Shown here: positions 35,081 to 46,300 of the stretch, piece after piece | Position numbering within the stretch: position 1 is the stretch's first letter | How the letters are laid out: each line of letters opens with the position of its first letter | DNA from: Lysobacter niastensis | GTDB taxonomy: Bacteria > Pseudomonadota > Gammaproteobacteria > Xanthomonadales > Xanthomonadaceae | DNA length: 64,000 nucleotides | Direction of reading: 5' to 3' | NCBI RefSeq assembly: GCF_015453285.1 | Contig: NZ_JADLZT010000012.1 | Coordinates: forward strand, 62,001 to 126,000 | The notes under the pieces: generated by a model | What the model was told of the DNA's origin: nothing | What the model saw: only the letters and a program-made list of their open reading frames with translations | The model's database searches: none | Program-made: the position numbers and the translations under genes

Positions 35081-36073
35081 CCTCGGATGGTGTTTCGCGT
35101 GGAGCTGCTTGAGTTGCTCCCGCGCAACGAGCGTGTAGATCTGCGTGGTCGACAGGGAGCTGTGGCCGAGCAGCATCTGCAGCGCTCGCAGGTCGGCGCC
35201 GTGGTTGAGCAGGTGCGTGGCGAAGCTGTGGCGCAGGCCGTGCGGGCTGATCTTGTCCGGATCAACACCGGCGACCGCGGCGTAGCGCTTCACCAGTTGC
35301 CAGAACTGCTGTCGCGTCGGCGCCTCGCCGCTGGCGGACAGGAATAGCGGTGCCAGTGCGCGCTTGCCGGCCAGCGCGGGCCGCGCCGTGGCCAGGTAGC
35401 GCTCGAGCCAGTGCTGCGCTTCCTCGCCCAGCGGCACCAGGCGTTCCTTGCTGCCCTTGCCCATGACCCGCAACACACCCTGGCGGAGGTTGACCGCGGT
35501 CGCGGGCAGGTTGACCAGCTCGCTGACGCGAAGGCCGGCGGCATACATCAACTCGAGCATCGCGCGGTCGCGCAGGCCAAGTGGCGTCGCGACATCCGGC
35601 GCGGCCAGCAATGCCTCGATCTGGCTCTCCGCCAGCGCCTTGGGCAGCGAGCGCGGCAGCTTCGGCGGATCCAGCAGCGCCGTCGGATCGTCGCTGCGCA
35701 TTCCACGCCGCAGGCACCAGCCATAGAACGCACGCAGCGCCGACAGCAGCCGCGCATTGCTGCGCGGCGAGTAGCCGTGCTTCGCGCGCCACGCCAGGTA
35801 GTCGAACAGGCCGGCGCGATCCGTGCCGAGGAGGGCTCCGCGCGGTTCCGCTGCGTTCGCCAGCGCGCGAGCCGATGGCTCGCAAGCGCGCTGGCTCACC
35901 CAACGCGCCAGCAGTTCGAGGTCGCGCCGGTAGCTGTCGAGCGACAGTTGCGCCAGTCCGTTCTCGGCCCAGATCGCATCGAGGAAGGCGTTGACGGTGC
36001 TCGCGTCCGACGGAGGCAAAGGCGGCAGCGCCATGGCGAGCACGCGCCGGTCGGAAGGGGTTCGCGAGGTCAT
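35075..36073 (-). CDS. xerD: site-specific tyrosine recombinase XerD with an internal repeat-derived insertion
   Basis: XerD acts with XerC at dif to resolve chromosome dimers. The 332-residue product has the catalytic set: Arg in [12 protein letters not shown], Lys in [10 protein letters not shown], His-x-x-Arg in [14 protein letters not shown], His in [10 protein letters not shown] and Tyr in TQIYT. In the N-terminal core-binding domain, about residues 60-77 ([18 protein letters not shown]) are extra relative to the family. They are encoded by a repeat hairpin at 35859-35895. The stop codon lies in the flank of another copy. The start at 36073 is provisional; ATG at 36034 would give 319 residues. 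Confidence 0.92.
   Translation of the reverse strand: MTSRTPSDRRVLAMALPPLPPSDASTVNAFLDAIWAENGLAQLSLDSYRRDLELLARWVSQRACEPSARALANAAEPRGALLGTDRAGLFDYLAWRAKHGYSPRSNARLLSALRAFYGWCLRRGMRSDDPTALLDPPKLPRSLPKALAESQIEALLAAPDVATPLGLRDRAMLELMYAAGLRVSELVNLPATAVNLRQGVLRVMGKGSKERLVPLGEEAQHWLERYLATARPALAGKRALAPLFLSASGEAPTRQQFWQLVKRYAAVAGVDPDKISPHGLRHSFATHLLNHGADLRALQMLLGHSSLSTTQIYTLVAREQLKQLHAKHHPRG
35859..35901 (+). repeat. variable hairpin of the dispersed repeat inside xerD
   Basis: Outer arms GCCAGCGCG (35859-35867) and CGCGCTGGC (35887-35895) and inner arms CGAGCC (35868-35873) and GGCTCG (35877-35882) enclose a GAT loop, with 3' bulge CAAG and flank TCACCC. It is preceded by GCGTTC, as in other copies, but the constant palindrome upstream is missing or decayed. 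It is read in frame through xerD: the flank gives TGG GTG instead of GGG TGA. Confidence 0.88.
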
Positions 36074-36134
36074 GACCGCATGATTCCCGTTGCCGGTGCA
36101 GGCCCGCAAGAGCGCGAGCGGATATCCTGATGCG

Positions 36135-36629
36135 ATGACCGATTCCGCAGCCGCCCCCACGCCTCCCCGCCCCGCCGCCCTGATCGGCTGGCGCCTGCTG
36201 GCGATGCTTTACGACTTCCTGCCGGTGTTGGCGATGTGGATGCTGATCTCGGTGCCCTTCACGCTCGGCTTCACCTATCTCGGCCATCACGATCCGCACG
36301 AGAACATCCGCCCGTTCTCGCTGCTGTCGTGGCTGATCTGGCTGTCGTGCTGGCTCGTCACCGGCGCCTACGCGTTGTTGAGCTGGCGGCGCGGTGGACA
36401 GACGCTCGGCATGCGCCCCTGGCGCCTGCGCGTGGTCGCGGCGGACGACAACGGAAAGCCCGCCATGAAGGCGCTGCTGGTGCGTTACGCCGTCGGCACC
36501 TTCTCCCTGCTGCTCGCCGGGATGGGATTCTGGTGGGCGTGGGTGGACCGGGAGCGGTTGACCTGGCACGACCGGGCCAGCGGCACGCGGATGATCCGCG
36601 AACCGAAGCGCAAGCGCGGCGACGGCTAG
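36135..36629 (+). CDS. RDD family membrane protein
   Basis: The 164-residue protein has three predicted membrane segments: [39 protein letters not shown] and [15 protein letters not shown]. It has the RDD-type arrangement with an N-terminal RLLAMLYDF (Arg-Asp replaced by Arg...Tyr-Asp) and the [13 protein letters not shown] segment. The C-terminus, [18 protein letters not shown], follows the family ending. Function is unknown; RDD proteins are often linked to transport or ion homeostasis. It is divergent from xerD. The ATG at 36135 starts just after the xerD regulatory gap. Confidence 0.8.
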   Translation: MTDSAAAPTPPRPAALIGWRLLAMLYDFLPVLAMWMLISVPFTLGFTYLGHHDPHENIRPFSLLSWLIWLSCWLVTGAYALLSWRRGGQTLGMRPWRLRVVAADDNGKPAMKALLVRYAVGTFSLLLAGMGFWWAWVDRERLTWHDRASGTRMIREPKRKRGDG

Positions 36630-36808
36630 ATCCTCGCGCGCTGCGGCGCGGTCACTGCAGCGGCGCTTCACTTCCTCGCGGCGCGGCACGACCGGGCCAG
36701 CGGCACCCGCATGATTCGCATGCCCAAGCGCAAGCGCGATAACGAGTAGATCCCCACGCGCTGCGGCGCGCTCATTGCAGCGGCGTTTCTGTCCCTCGCA
36801 GCGTGCCG
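36565..36808 (+). repeat. tandem imperfect duplication (122 bp) of the RDD gene 3' end
   Basis: Sequence 36565-36686 (last 21 codons of the RDD gene plus about 57 bp) is repeated at 36687-36808 with about 80-85 percent identity by eye. The second copy still reads [21 protein letters not shown] and a stop, with most differences at third codon positions. It has no start codon of its own, so it is a gene-tail remnant, not a gene. Confidence 0.8.
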
Positions 36809-36812
36809 GCGC

Positions 36813-37913
36813 TCAGCCCGAGCGCCGTTTGAACAACACCGCGGACACCGCGAGCATGATCAGTGTCGGCAGCGCGTACGCGACGCGGTAGTCGAACTTG
36901 AACACACCGGCCAGGCGAACGAACTGCGTCTGCAGCAGCCAGAAGCCGAGCGCGAAGACGATGCCGATGAACAATCGTTTGCCCAGGCTGCCGCTGCGCA
37001 GAGTGCCGAACGCGAACGGGATCGCCGCCAGACACAGGGCCAGCGCGTTGATCGGATAGAACCAGCGCCCCCAGTAGTGCTCCTGGAGTTCGCTGGCATC
37101 CAGCCGGTTGCGCAGGCGGTAGTTGGTCGCGTCATGCAACTGCGCGGCGGTCAGGTAGCGCGGCTTTTCCGCGCCGGCTGTCAAGGCAACCGCATCGAGC
37201 TTGGAGTTCCAGCGCTCCTCCGCGACATGCGTCTGGCGCACCGCGGCGTCGGCGAAATGGATGCGCGTGACATTGCGCAGCAGCCAGCCGCCCGGCCGGT
37301 GCTCCGCCAGGGCGACGGTGGCGGTGGACTTGAGGCGGCCGTTGTCGGTGAACTCGTAGAGGAAGACATCGCGCAGTTCCAGCCAGCGGTCGCCGTCTTT
37401 CACACGCTCCTCGCCACCGTTGGCGTTGAGGATCACGTTGCCCTCGCGCGCCCACAGGCCCGAATACTGGGCGACGATCATGTTCTTCGACTTGGCCGAC
37501 GCCTTCAGCATGTCGGCACGTCGCTGCCCGGCCGGGCCCAGCGTCTCGCCATTGATCACCATCAGGCCGGTCAGCAACGCGAGTGCGGCGGCGACGCTGA
37601 GGCTGAGGCGGCGGCGCGACAGGCCGAGCGCGCGCAACGCGGTCAGCTCGGAACTGGCAGCGAGCTGGCCCAGCGCCATCAGCGAACCGATCACGGCGGC
37701 GTGCGGGAACAGCGTGTAGGCGCGGCGCGGCACCGACAGCGCCATGACCGTGAGCGCCTGCAACATGCCGTAGTTGCCTTCGCCGACGTCGCTGAACTCG
37801 GTGAAGAACCCGAGCATCAGATCGAGGCCGAGCAGCACCGTCCAGGTCAGCAGCACCGTGCCGAGCACGGTCTTGCCGACATAGAGGTCATGAATCTTGG
37901 GCAACAGCCTCAT
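36813..37913 (-). CDS. lptG: LPS export ABC transporter permease LptG
   Basis: LptG pairs with LptF and LptB to extract lipopolysaccharide from the inner membrane toward LptC-A-D. The 366-residue product has membrane segments near 15-35, 65-85, 100-120 and three near the C-terminus (about 275-360). A periplasmic jellyroll lies between. The sequence [35 protein letters not shown] includes the coupling-helix region. The ATG at 37913 shares a base with the lptF stop (TGATG). Confidence 0.93.
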   Translation of the reverse strand: MRLLPKIHDLYVGKTVLGTVLLTWTVLLGLDLMLGFFTEFSDVGEGNYGMLQALTVMALSVPRRAYTLFPHAAVIGSLMALGQLAASSELTALRALGLSRRRLSLSVAAALALLTGLMVINGETLGPAGQRRADMLKASAKSKNMIVAQYSGLWAREGNVILNANGGEERVKDGDRWLELRDVFLYEFTDNGRLKSTATVALAEHRPGGWLLRNVTRIHFADAAVRQTHVAEERWNSKLDAVALTAGAEKPRYLTAAQLHDATNYRLRNRLDASELQEHYWGRWFYPINALALCLAAIPFAFGTLRSGSLGKRLFIGIVFALGFWLLQTQFVRLAGVFKFDYRVAYALPTLIMLAVSAVLFKRRSG

Positions 37914-39001
37914 CACCGGCTCCGTGCGCGGCGCAGGCGGCCGTCAGTGAAATACAGCCACAGCGCGATCGCCGCTGCCGGCAACACGACCCACCACAGG
38001 CCGAGCATCGGCGCGATCTTGCCGGTCTCCAGCCAGCCCTGGCCGGCCATCACCAGGTTCATGCCCACCAGGTAGGCCAGAAAGCCCATCAGCATGCGGC
38101 CGTAGCGGGCCTCGCGCGGCGAACTGCGCGCCAGCGGCACCGCCATGAGCGCGAACGAGAACGCCAGCAGCGGCGGCGCCAGGCGGTAATGCAACTGGGC
38201 ATTGGCCTCGCGACGGGGATCGCCGAACAGGCTCGTCGTCGGCATCAGCTCCGGCGAATCCGGGTCGTACTTCTTCGCGACCGCCGGCAGCAGCACGTCG
38301 TTGCGGGCATAGCGCAGCAATCGATAGTCGAGGCCGGCCGCGCGCGGACCCTCCACCTCGAAGCCCTTGCTGAGGGACAGGTAACGGTCGCCGTTGGCGT
38401 CCACCGTCAGCTGGCCGTCGTCGGACGTGGTGACCACGCGGCGGTCCTCGGTCTGCCGGTAGACGAACACGCGGCTGAAGCGGCTGCCGTCATTGGACAT
38501 GCTGCCGATATAGATCACGCCGCCCTGACCCGCCCCGGCGGGCAGCTCGGTGAAGCGGCCCGGCTCCAGGCCAGCGATCAGCAGGTTGCGGTTGGCCTCG
38601 TTGATCATCTGTTTGGACAGGCGCTCGGCCCAGGGGGCCAGCCACAGCGAGCAGGCGGCCACCACCGCCACCAGCGGCAGCACGATCATCATGAGCGGCT
38701 TGAACATGCGCCGCGGACCGACGCCGATCGAGGACAGGACCGGCATCTCCGAATCGCGGTACAGGCGGCCGATGCCCAGCATCAGGCCCAGCATCAGCGC
38801 CAGCGGGAGGATTCGGGGCAGCCACTGCAGCAGCACGAGTCCGAACTGGACCAGCATCAGCCCGGCCGGGACGCGCCCGCGGGTGATGTCGGTCAGGACG
38901 TCGACGAACACGCCGCCCAGGCAGACGATCAGCAGTACCACCAGGGTCGCGAAGACGGACTGGGCGAGTTCGCTCAGCAGATAGCGGTCCAGCTTGGGCA
39001 T
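37913..39001 (-). CDS. lptF: LPS export ABC transporter permease LptF
   Basis: The 362-residue permease begins [24 protein letters not shown]. It has the family features [39 protein letters not shown] with the coupling helix, a periplasmic beta-jellyroll, and terminal membrane segments. With LptG it forms the transmembrane core of the LPS exporter. The start at 39001 removes a 36-residue extension with no family similarity. The lptF-lptG pair is divergent from pepA, the same layout as in E. coli. Confidence 0.94.
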   Translation of the reverse strand: MPKLDRYLLSELAQSVFATLVVLLIVCLGGVFVDVLTDITRGRVPAGLMLVQFGLVLLQWLPRILPLALMLGLMLGIGRLYRDSEMPVLSSIGVGPRRMFKPLMMIVLPLVAVVAACSLWLAPWAERLSKQMINEANRNLLIAGLEPGRFTELPAGAGQGGVIYIGSMSNDGSRFSRVFVYRQTEDRRVVTTSDDGQLTVDANGDRYLSLSKGFEVEGPRAAGLDYRLLRYARNDVLLPAVAKKYDPDSPELMPTTSLFGDPRREANAQLHYRLAPPLLAFSFALMAVPLARSSPREARYGRMLMGFLAYLVGMNLVMAGQGWLETGKIAPMLGLWWVVLPAAAIALWLYFTDGRLRRARSR

Positions 39002-39154
39002 CAGGCTTCGGCTTCCGGGCGGGGTTGCATTAAACTCGGGGGTTCGTCCCGAGGGCGTGAGACGGCTGCGCCAGCCGCGGCCAGGGGTGTTGCGCCCCCG
39101 CTCAGCCACTCGATTGTACGGAACTCTTTCTTTTTATTGCCGGGAATCTGTTGG

Positions 39155-40633
<1,479 letters not shown>

Positions 40634-40637
40634 CGGC

Positions 40638-41060
40638 GTGCCACGCGCCGACTTCTACCTGATCCAGAAGGAGCGGTTCCGCGAGGAACCGCTGCTGCTC
40701 GTGTGCGAACTCGCGCGCAAGGCCCACGATGCAAACCTGTGGACGCTGGTACTGACGCGCGACGCCGAACAGGCCGAGCAGCTCGACGAACTGCTGTGGG
40801 CGTTCGACGAGGACGCCTACATCCCGCACCAGGTCGCCGGCGACGAAGAAGATGAACTGACGCCGGTGCTGATCGCCCCGCCCGACGTCGACACGCCGAT
40901 GCGTGCGCTGGTGATCAACCTGCGCGATGCAGCCGTCACCGGCAGCTTCGACCGCGTGCTGGAAGTGGTACCGGCCGACGACTCCGCGCGCGGCCCGCTG
41001 CGCGAGCGCTGGAAGCAGTACCAGGCACGCGGGCTCGAGCTCAAGAAGTACGACATGTGA
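40638..41060 (+). CDS. holC: DNA polymerase III chi subunit HolC
   Basis: HolC links the clamp loader (through HolD, psi) to single-stranded DNA-binding protein. The 140-residue protein has the family N-terminus ADFYLIQKERFREEPLLLVCELARKA and the central DELLWAFDEDAYIPHQV and LVINLRDAAV. The start codon is GTG at 40638, 4 nt after the pepA stop. The order pepA-holC-valS is conserved in gammaproteobacteria. Confidence 0.94.
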   Translation: MPRADFYLIQKERFREEPLLLVCELARKAHDANLWTLVLTRDAEQAEQLDELLWAFDEDAYIPHQVAGDEEDELTPVLIAPPDVDTPMRALVINLRDAAVTGSFDRVLEVVPADDSARGPLRERWKQYQARGLELKKYDM

Positions 41061-41066
41061 TTCCAT

Positions 41067-41161
41067 CCCTTCTCCCGCTTACGGGAGAAGGTGCCCGAAG
41101 GGCGGATGAGGGCGCCAGGCCGCGCCCCTCACCCCAGCCCTCTCCCGCAGACGGGAGAGGG
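41067..41161. repeat. paired hairpin intergenic repeat (CCTCTCCCG family)
   Basis: Two strong hairpins lie in the holC-valS gap. CCTTCTCCCG-CTTA-CGGGAGAAGG is at 41068-41091 and CCCTCTCCCG-CAGA-CGGGAGAGGG at 41138-41161. They are separated by GTGCCCGAAGGGCGGATGAG and a CCCTCACCCC stretch. This kind of paired repeat is widespread between genes in many proteobacteria. It is a different family from the GCCCGGCCAT repeats of this window. Confidence 0.85.
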
Positions 41162-41184
41162 AGCAAAAAACAACCAGACCCCCC

Positions 41185-43962
41185 ATGACCCACACCCTCG
41201 CCTCCAGCTACGACCCCAAGCAGTTCGAAGCCCGCCTCTATGAGGAATGGGAGCGCAGCGGCGTATTCAAGCCGCGCGGCGAGGGCCAGCCCTACACCAT
41301 CCTGCTGCCGCCGCCGAACGTCACCGGCACGCTGCACATGGGCCACGCGTTCCAGCACACGCTGCAGGACGCGCTGATCCGCTACCACCGCATGCGCGGT
41401 TACGACACGCTGTGGCAGATGGGCACCGACCATGCCGGCATCGCCACCGAGATGGTGGTGGCGCGCAACCTTGGCCGCGAAGGCGTCACCCGCGACGACC
41501 TGGGCCGCGACGGTTTCATCGCCAAGGTGTGGGAGTGGAAGCAGCAGTCCGGCGACACGATCGAGCGGCAGATGCGCCGCCTGGGCACGTCCGGCGACTG
41601 GACGCGCAGCGTGTTCACGATGGACCCGATGGCGGCCGAAGCGGTGGTCGAGGCGTTCGTGCGGCTGCACGAGCAGGGGCTGATCTATCGCGGCCAGCGC
41701 CTGGTCAACTGGGACCCGGTGCTGAAGACCGCGATCTCCGACCTGGAAGTGGTCAACGAAGAGGAAGAAGGCTCGCTGTGGTCGATCAGTTACCCGCTGA
41801 CCGACGGCAGCGGCGAGCTCGTCGTCGCCACCACGCGTCCGGAAACGATGCTCGGCGACGTCGCGGTGATGGTGCATCCGCAGGATGAGCGCTACACCCA
41901 CCTGATCGGCAAGACCGTGACGCTGCCGCTGAGCAACCGCCAGATTCCGATCATCGCCGACGACTATGTCGACCGCGAGTTCGGCACCGGCGTGGTCAAG
42001 GTGACCCCGGCGCACGACTTCAACGACTACGCCGTCGGCCAGCGCCACGGGCTGGAGATGATCAACATCTTCACGCCGGAAGCGGCGGTCAACGACAACG
42101 CGCCGGAGAAGTATCGCGGCCTCGACCGCTACGAAGCACGCAAGGTCGTGCTCGCCGACCTGGAGGCCGAAAGCCGCCTGGTCGAGGCCAAGCCGCACAA
42201 GCTGCAGGTGCCGCGCGGCGACCGCACCGGCCAGGTGATCGAGCCGTACCTGACCGACCAGTGGTTCGTGAAGATGGATGGCCTGGCCAAGCGTGGCCTG
42301 GAACTCGTCGAAAGCGGTGACGTGAAGCTCGTCCCCGCGAACTGGATCAACACCTACCGTCACTGGATGGAGAACATCCAGGACTGGTGCATCAGCCGCC
42401 AGCTCTGGTGGGGCCACCGCATTCCGGCGTGGTACGACGACGATGGCCACATCTACGTCGGCCGCAGTGAAGCCGAAGTGCGCGCGCAGCATTCGCTCAG
42501 CGGCGACGTCGCGCTGTCTCAGGACAGCGACGTGCTGGAGACCTGGTTCTCCTCGCAGCTGTGGCCGTTCAGCACGATGGGCTGGCCGAACGAGCAGGCG
42601 ATGGCGCAGCGTGGCTTCGACCGCTACGTGCCGTCGAGCGTGCTCGTCACTGGTTTCGACATCATCTTCTTCTGGGTCGCGCGCATGATCATGGCGACCG
42701 ACCACTTCACCGGCCGCGTGCCGTTCAACGACGTGTACATCACCGGCCTCGTCCGCGACAAGGACGGCCAGAAGATGTCCAAGTCGAAGGGCAACATCCT
42801 CGACCCGCTCGACCTGATCGACGGCATCTCGCTGGACGACCTGTTGGCCAAGCGCACCATCGGCCTGATGCAGCCGAAGATGGCCGAGAAGATCGAGAAG
42901 GCCACCCGCAAGGAATTCCCGAACGGCATCCCGGCGTTCGGCGCCGATGCGTTGCGCTTCACGATCGCCGCGCTGGCGACGCACGGCCGCGACATCAAGT
43001 TCGACCTCGGCCGCGCCGAGGGCTACAAGAACTTCTGCAACAAGTTGTGGAACGCCACGCGCTTCGTGCTGATGAACACCGAGGGCGCGAGCTTCGCCGG
43101 CGTGCCGCAGCCGAAGACGGATGCCGAGCGCTGGATCCTCGCGCAACTGTCCAAGGCGACCACGGAAGCCGCACAGCATTTCGCGTCGTACCGCTTCGAC
43201 CTGCTCGCGCAGTCGCTGTACGAGTTCGCCTGGAACGACTTCTGCGACTGGTTCGTCGAGCTGGCCAAGCCGGCACTCAATGGCGACGACACCGCGGCGG
43301 CCGACAGCACGCGCCACACGCTGCTGTACGTGCTGGAGCGCCTGCTGTCGCTGCTGCACCCACTGATCCCGTTCGTCACCGAAGAGCTGTGGCTGGCCGT
43401 CGCGCCGCGCCTGAACCTCGCCGAAGCCACGCTGATGGTGCGCCCGTATCCCGAGTCCGGCGATTTCGCCGGACAGGATCACGCCGCCGCCGAAGCCGAC
43501 GTCGAGTGGCTCAAGGCGATGGTGACCGCGTTGCGCAAGATCCGCAGCGAGCTCAACGTCGCGCCGTCGAAGACCGTGCCGCTGCTGCTGGCCGATGCCA
43601 GCGCGGCCGATCGCGATCGCGCCGCACGCTTCGACTCGCAGCTGCGCTTCCTGACCAAGCTCGACGCGATCCGCGTGCTCGACAACACCGGCGACGCACC
43701 TGCTGCGGCGACCGCAGTGGTGGGCGAACTGAAACTGCTGGTGCCGCTGGAAGGCCTGGTGGACCTCGGTGCCGAACGCTCGCGCCTGGACAAGGAGCTC
43801 AAGCGCGTCGACGGCGAGATCGCCAAGTGCCACAACAAGCTGGCCAGCGAGACGTTTGTCGCCAACGCGCCATCGGCGGTAGTCGAGCAGGAGCGCAAGC
43901 GCCTGGCCGACTGGAACCTGCAGCGCGAAGCGCTGGCGACGCAGCGCGCGAAGCTGGGCTGA
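41185..43962 (+). CDS. valS: valyl-tRNA synthetase
   Basis: The 925-residue class I synthetase charges tRNA-Val. It carries the HIGH-type motif TLHMGH (residues 51-54 HMGH), the connective-peptide editing domain with [17 protein letters not shown], and the KMSKS motif in [14 protein letters not shown] near residue 531. The anticodon-binding domain and the C-terminal coiled-coil arm ([22 protein letters not shown]...[12 protein letters not shown]) complete it. It follows holC after the paired hairpin repeat. Confidence 0.98.
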   Translation: MTHTLASSYDPKQFEARLYEEWERSGVFKPRGEGQPYTILLPPPNVTGTLHMGHAFQHTLQDALIRYHRMRGYDTLWQMGTDHAGIATEMVVARNLGREGVTRDDLGRDGFIAKVWEWKQQSGDTIERQMRRLGTSGDWTRSVFTMDPMAAEAVVEAFVRLHEQGLIYRGQRLVNWDPVLKTAISDLEVVNEEEEGSLWSISYPLTDGSGELVVATTRPETMLGDVAVMVHPQDERYTHLIGKTVTLPLSNRQIPIIADDYVDREFGTGVVKVTPAHDFNDYAVGQRHGLEMINIFTPEAAVNDNAPEKYRGLDRYEARKVVLADLEAESRLVEAKPHKLQVPRGDRTGQVIEPYLTDQWFVKMDGLAKRGLELVESGDVKLVPANWINTYRHWMENIQDWCISRQLWWGHRIPAWYDDDGHIYVGRSEAEVRAQHSLSGDVALSQDSDVLETWFSSQLWPFSTMGWPNEQAMAQRGFDRYVPSSVLVTGFDIIFFWVARMIMATDHFTGRVPFNDVYITGLVRDKDGQKMSKSKGNILDPLDLIDGISLDDLLAKRTIGLMQPKMAEKIEKATRKEFPNGIPAFGADALRFTIAALATHGRDIKFDLGRAEGYKNFCNKLWNATRFVLMNTEGASFAGVPQPKTDAERWILAQLSKATTEAAQHFASYRFDLLAQSLYEFAWNDFCDWFVELAKPALNGDDTAAADSTRHTLLYVLERLLSLLHPLIPFVTEELWLAVAPRLNLAEATLMVRPYPESGDFAGQDHAAAEADVEWLKAMVTALRKIRSELNVAPSKTVPLLLADASAADRDRAARFDSQLRFLTKLDAIRVLDNTGDAPAAATAVVGELKLLVPLEGLVDLGAERSRLDKELKRVDGEIAKCHNKLASETFVANAPSAVVEQERKRLADWNLQREALATQRAKLG

Positions 43963-44067
43963 GTCCCGACAGGTTGAAGTGGGCCTGGATACCCGGCCCG
44001 CTCACCTCTCGACTTCGGCGTCTGCGCTCAGGACGAACGGCGGGCCGGTGGGCGATCGGACCGCCGA

Positions 44068-44556
44068 TCACTCTCCGGCATACGCATCGCCCGAAGACAC
44101 GTTCACTGGCTTGCCGCCGAGCGACCTCGCTTCAAGTTCGTCCGCATCGACCAGCTGCAGCCTGCATTGTTCCGGCGCGGGCAAGCGGATCGCCGCGCCG
44201 CGCAGTTTCACGTAGACAGGTTTGCGGCTCTGCTTGCCGTTGCGCGTGAAGTACACGCCCTGGTGCCAGCGCAGCACGACGGCATTGCCGCCGCGCTGCT
44301 GCGCCGCTTCCGACAGCCTCTTCATCGCGCGGCCGTAGTCGACCAGCGGCACCATGAGGTCGCGCGTCTGCTCGCTGACGCGCTCTCCGGCCTCGATCTC
44401 GACCGTGCCGAGCTTGTCGTGATCGCAACCCGGCGATTCCCACAGCAGCGGCACCGCTTCGCCACCCTCGGCGCCAACGGCACGACCCGCCGGAACCAGC
44501 GCGGCCAGCACCGCGATCGCGCACGACAACACCATCATCCCCTGACTGCGTCGCAT
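44068..44556 (-). CDS. hypothetical secreted protein
   Basis: The 162-residue protein has an N-terminal signal sequence (MMVLSCAIAVLAALVPAGRAVGA). The mature part contains WESPGCDHDKLGTVEIEAGERV and RLSEAAQQRGGNAVVLRWHQG, which reads as a small alpha/beta domain reminiscent of the YbjQ/RcsF-like 'heavy-metal-binding' folds. I do not recognise a specific family. GGGGAG lies 9 nt before the start. It is convergent with valS and just upstream of rimI on the same strand. Confidence 0.65.
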   Translation of the reverse strand: MRRSQGMMVLSCAIAVLAALVPAGRAVGAEGGEAVPLLWESPGCDHDKLGTVEIEAGERVSEQTRDLMVPLVDYGRAMKRLSEAAQQRGGNAVVLRWHQGVYFTRNGKQSRKPVYVKLRGAAIRLPAPEQCRLQLVDADELEARSLGGKPVNVSSGDAYAGE

Positions 44557-44585
44557 CCTGCTCCCCTGGTGTTTGTGCGGAACCC

Positions 44586-45077
44586 CTACTCCGGCGGCAG
44601 CAACTCGATCGCCATCACCAGCGCATCCTCGCGGCCGTCCCGTGCCGGATAGTAGCGGGGACGCCGGCCGATCTCATTGAAGCCTTCGGAGTCGTAGAGC
44701 CTGATCGCCCCCAGGTTGGACGGGCGGACTTCGAGGAATACCCGCTCGGCCTGGCGGCCACGGGCAATATGCATCAGCGCGCGCAGCAGGTGGCGGCCAT
44801 GGCCCCGGCCCTGCTGCGCCGGATCGACGCAGACGTTGAGCACGTGCGCCTCGCCGGCGGCGATGCTCATCAGGAAGTAGCCGATGACCCGGTCGTCCTG
44901 CATCAGCACCCACGCCGGATAGTCGGCGCGCAGGCAGTCGCGGAAGATGCCGACGGTCCACGGAAACTCGTAGGAACGCACCTCGACCGCGTGCACGGCA
45001 TCGAGATCGTCGTCGCGCATGGGACGCAGCGACGTCGGCTGCGCCAGCGCGCGCGAGTCGGCGGCGAGCGCGCTCAC
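44586..45077 (-). CDS. rimI: ribosomal protein S18 N-acetyltransferase RimI
   Basis: The 163-residue GNAT acetylates the alpha-amino group of ribosomal protein S18. It shows LRPMRDDDLDAVHAVEVRSYEFPWT, the acetyl-CoA motif VLNVCVDPAQQGRGHGRHLLRALM, and the C-terminal NLGAIRLYDSEGFNEIGRR...YYP. The start is GTG at 45077, with AGGAGGG upstream and a GTGA overlap with the preceding gene. It sits directly downstream of a candidate holD, matching the E. coli holD-rimI arrangement. Confidence 0.92.
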   Translation of the reverse strand: MSALAADSRALAQPTSLRPMRDDDLDAVHAVEVRSYEFPWTVGIFRDCLRADYPAWVLMQDDRVIGYFLMSIAAGEAHVLNVCVDPAQQGRGHGRHLLRALMHIARGRQAERVFLEVRPSNLGAIRLYDSEGFNEIGRRPRYYPARDGREDALVMAIELLPPE

Positions 45078-45442
45078 GGACCCTCCTGCGGACGGCGCAG
45101 ACGGCGCAGTCGCGGCCACAGCGCGCGCTTGGCAGCGGCGTTGCCACGTAGCGCGGGCGCTTCCTGCAGCAGCGCGCTGACTGCTTCGTCGCCGGCCGTT
45201 CGATTGGCGGCGCGCAGGATCGCCTGCACCAGCCGGTCTGCCGCGGGCACAACGGTGCGCGCCGCGACCGGCTCGCGAACCGGCTGCGGACGGGCAGGTG
45301 CGGCCTTGTCCAGCAGGGCTGCCGCCTCCGCGATCGCGCCGGACTGCGGCGCGGCTTCGGCTCCGTGACCGGCCAGCGTCCAGACCTGGTGCCCCATGGC
45401 CTGCAGCCACTGGGCCTGTTCGGCGCTCCAGGGCGTGCTCAC
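45074..45442 (-). CDS. candidate DNA polymerase III psi subunit (HolD-like)
   Basis: The 122-residue protein is not clearly assigned by motif. Its residues 12-23 (WLQAMGHQVWTL) resemble the N-terminal chi-binding stretch of E. coli HolD (LQQLGITQWSLR), and the gene precedes rimI as holD does in E. coli. The rest is Ala/Pro-rich with a helical C-terminus and basic tail (ALWPRLRRLRRPQEGP). The start is GTG at 45442, overlapping the pssA stop. The HolD call is inference from a short motif and synteny. Confidence 0.5.
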   Translation of the reverse strand: MSTPWSAEQAQWLQAMGHQVWTLAGHGAEAAPQSGAIAEAAALLDKAAPARPQPVREPVAARTVVPAADRLVQAILRAANRTAGDEAVSALLQEAPALRGNAAAKRALWPRLRRLRRPQEGP

Positions 45443-46215
45443 GCCACGCTCCCGTTGGCCGGGCTCGGCCGCAGGCGGCGCCAGACGGCATAGACCGGTC
45501 CGGACAACGCGTACAGCGCTCCGATCGTCAGCAGCACGCTGGGCGGGTCGATCGCGATCGCGACCAGCACCGCCAGCACGATCACGATCGCCAGGAACGG
45601 CACGCGGTCGTGGCGCGGACCGCCGCCCTTGAAGCTGAAGTAGCGCAGGCGGCTGACCATCAGAAGGGCCGCCGCCACCGTCACCGCCAGCGCCGCATAA
45701 CGCAGCTGCTCACCGGTGTAACCCAGGTCGTGGAAGGTCCATACGAAGCTCGCCACGACGCCGGCCGCGGCCGGACTGGCCAGACCGATGAACCAGCGCT
45801 TGTCGACCTGGCCGACCTGCGAGTTGAAGCGGGCCAGGCGCAGCGCCGCGCAGGCCGCGTACAGGAACGCGGCGATCCAGCCGATCTTGCCCGGCACCGG
45901 GCCGTCGAACTTCATCGACGACAGCGCCCAGTGGTAGGTCACCAGCGCCGGCGCCAGGCCGAAGCTGATCAGGTCGGCCAGCGAGTCGTACTGCATGCCG
46001 AACTCGCTCTGGGTATTGGTCAGGCGCGCGACGCGGCCGTCGACGCCGTCCAGGATCGCGGCGATGAACACCGCGATGCAGGCGTCGTCGAAACGGCCCT
46101 GGGTGGCGGCGATGATCGCGTAGAAGCCGGCGAACAGGCCGCCGGTGGTGAACAGGTTCGGCAGCAGATAGATGCCGCGCCCACGCGGTCGGGGCGTTTG
46201 TTGCGTCTGGTCCAT
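45439..46215 (-). CDS. pssA: CDP-diacylglycerol--serine O-phosphatidyltransferase
   Basis: The 258-residue integral membrane enzyme makes phosphatidylserine from CDP-diacylglycerol and serine. The CDP-alcohol phosphatidyltransferase motif is complete: DGRVARLTNTQSEFGMQYDSLAD near residue 60 (D-G-x2-A-R-x8-G-x3-D-x3-D). About eight hydrophobic segments follow. No ribosome-binding site is clear before ATG 46215. Instead TAAACT lies 7 nt before it, so the transcript could be leaderless. Transcription runs away from the two DUF4124 genes. Confidence 0.93.
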   Translation of the reverse strand: MDQTQQTPRPRGRGIYLLPNLFTTGGLFAGFYAIIAATQGRFDDACIAVFIAAILDGVDGRVARLTNTQSEFGMQYDSLADLISFGLAPALVTYHWALSSMKFDGPVPGKIGWIAAFLYAACAALRLARFNSQVGQVDKRWFIGLASPAAAGVVASFVWTFHDLGYTGEQLRYAALAVTVAAALLMVSRLRYFSFKGGGPRHDRVPFLAIVIVLAVLVAIAIDPPSVLLTIGALYALSGPVYAVWRRLRPSPANGSVA

Positions 46216-46300
46216 GTTTTGAAGTTTAACGGCTTGCCTCGCTGGCGCGGCGGTGCTGCAATCGTGACTCGTCGAGGTTGTCCGCCTACCGGAGCCGCCC

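Noticed and set aside
36687-36808. Second small RDD gene after the RDD protein gene
   Set aside because: It holds only the last 21 codons without a start codon, so it is a duplicated tail.
41067-41161. Paired CTCCCG hairpins as part of the new repeat family
   Set aside because: They lack the GCCCGGCCAT palindrome, GTTC and the CAAR bulge, and match the widespread CCTCTCCCG intergenic repeat type.
41041-43833. 930-codon open frame opposite valS
   Set aside because: Antisense shadow of valS with no recognisable domains. The same reasoning removes the long frames opposite proS, the ETF-ubiquinone oxidoreductase gene, gspD and gspE.
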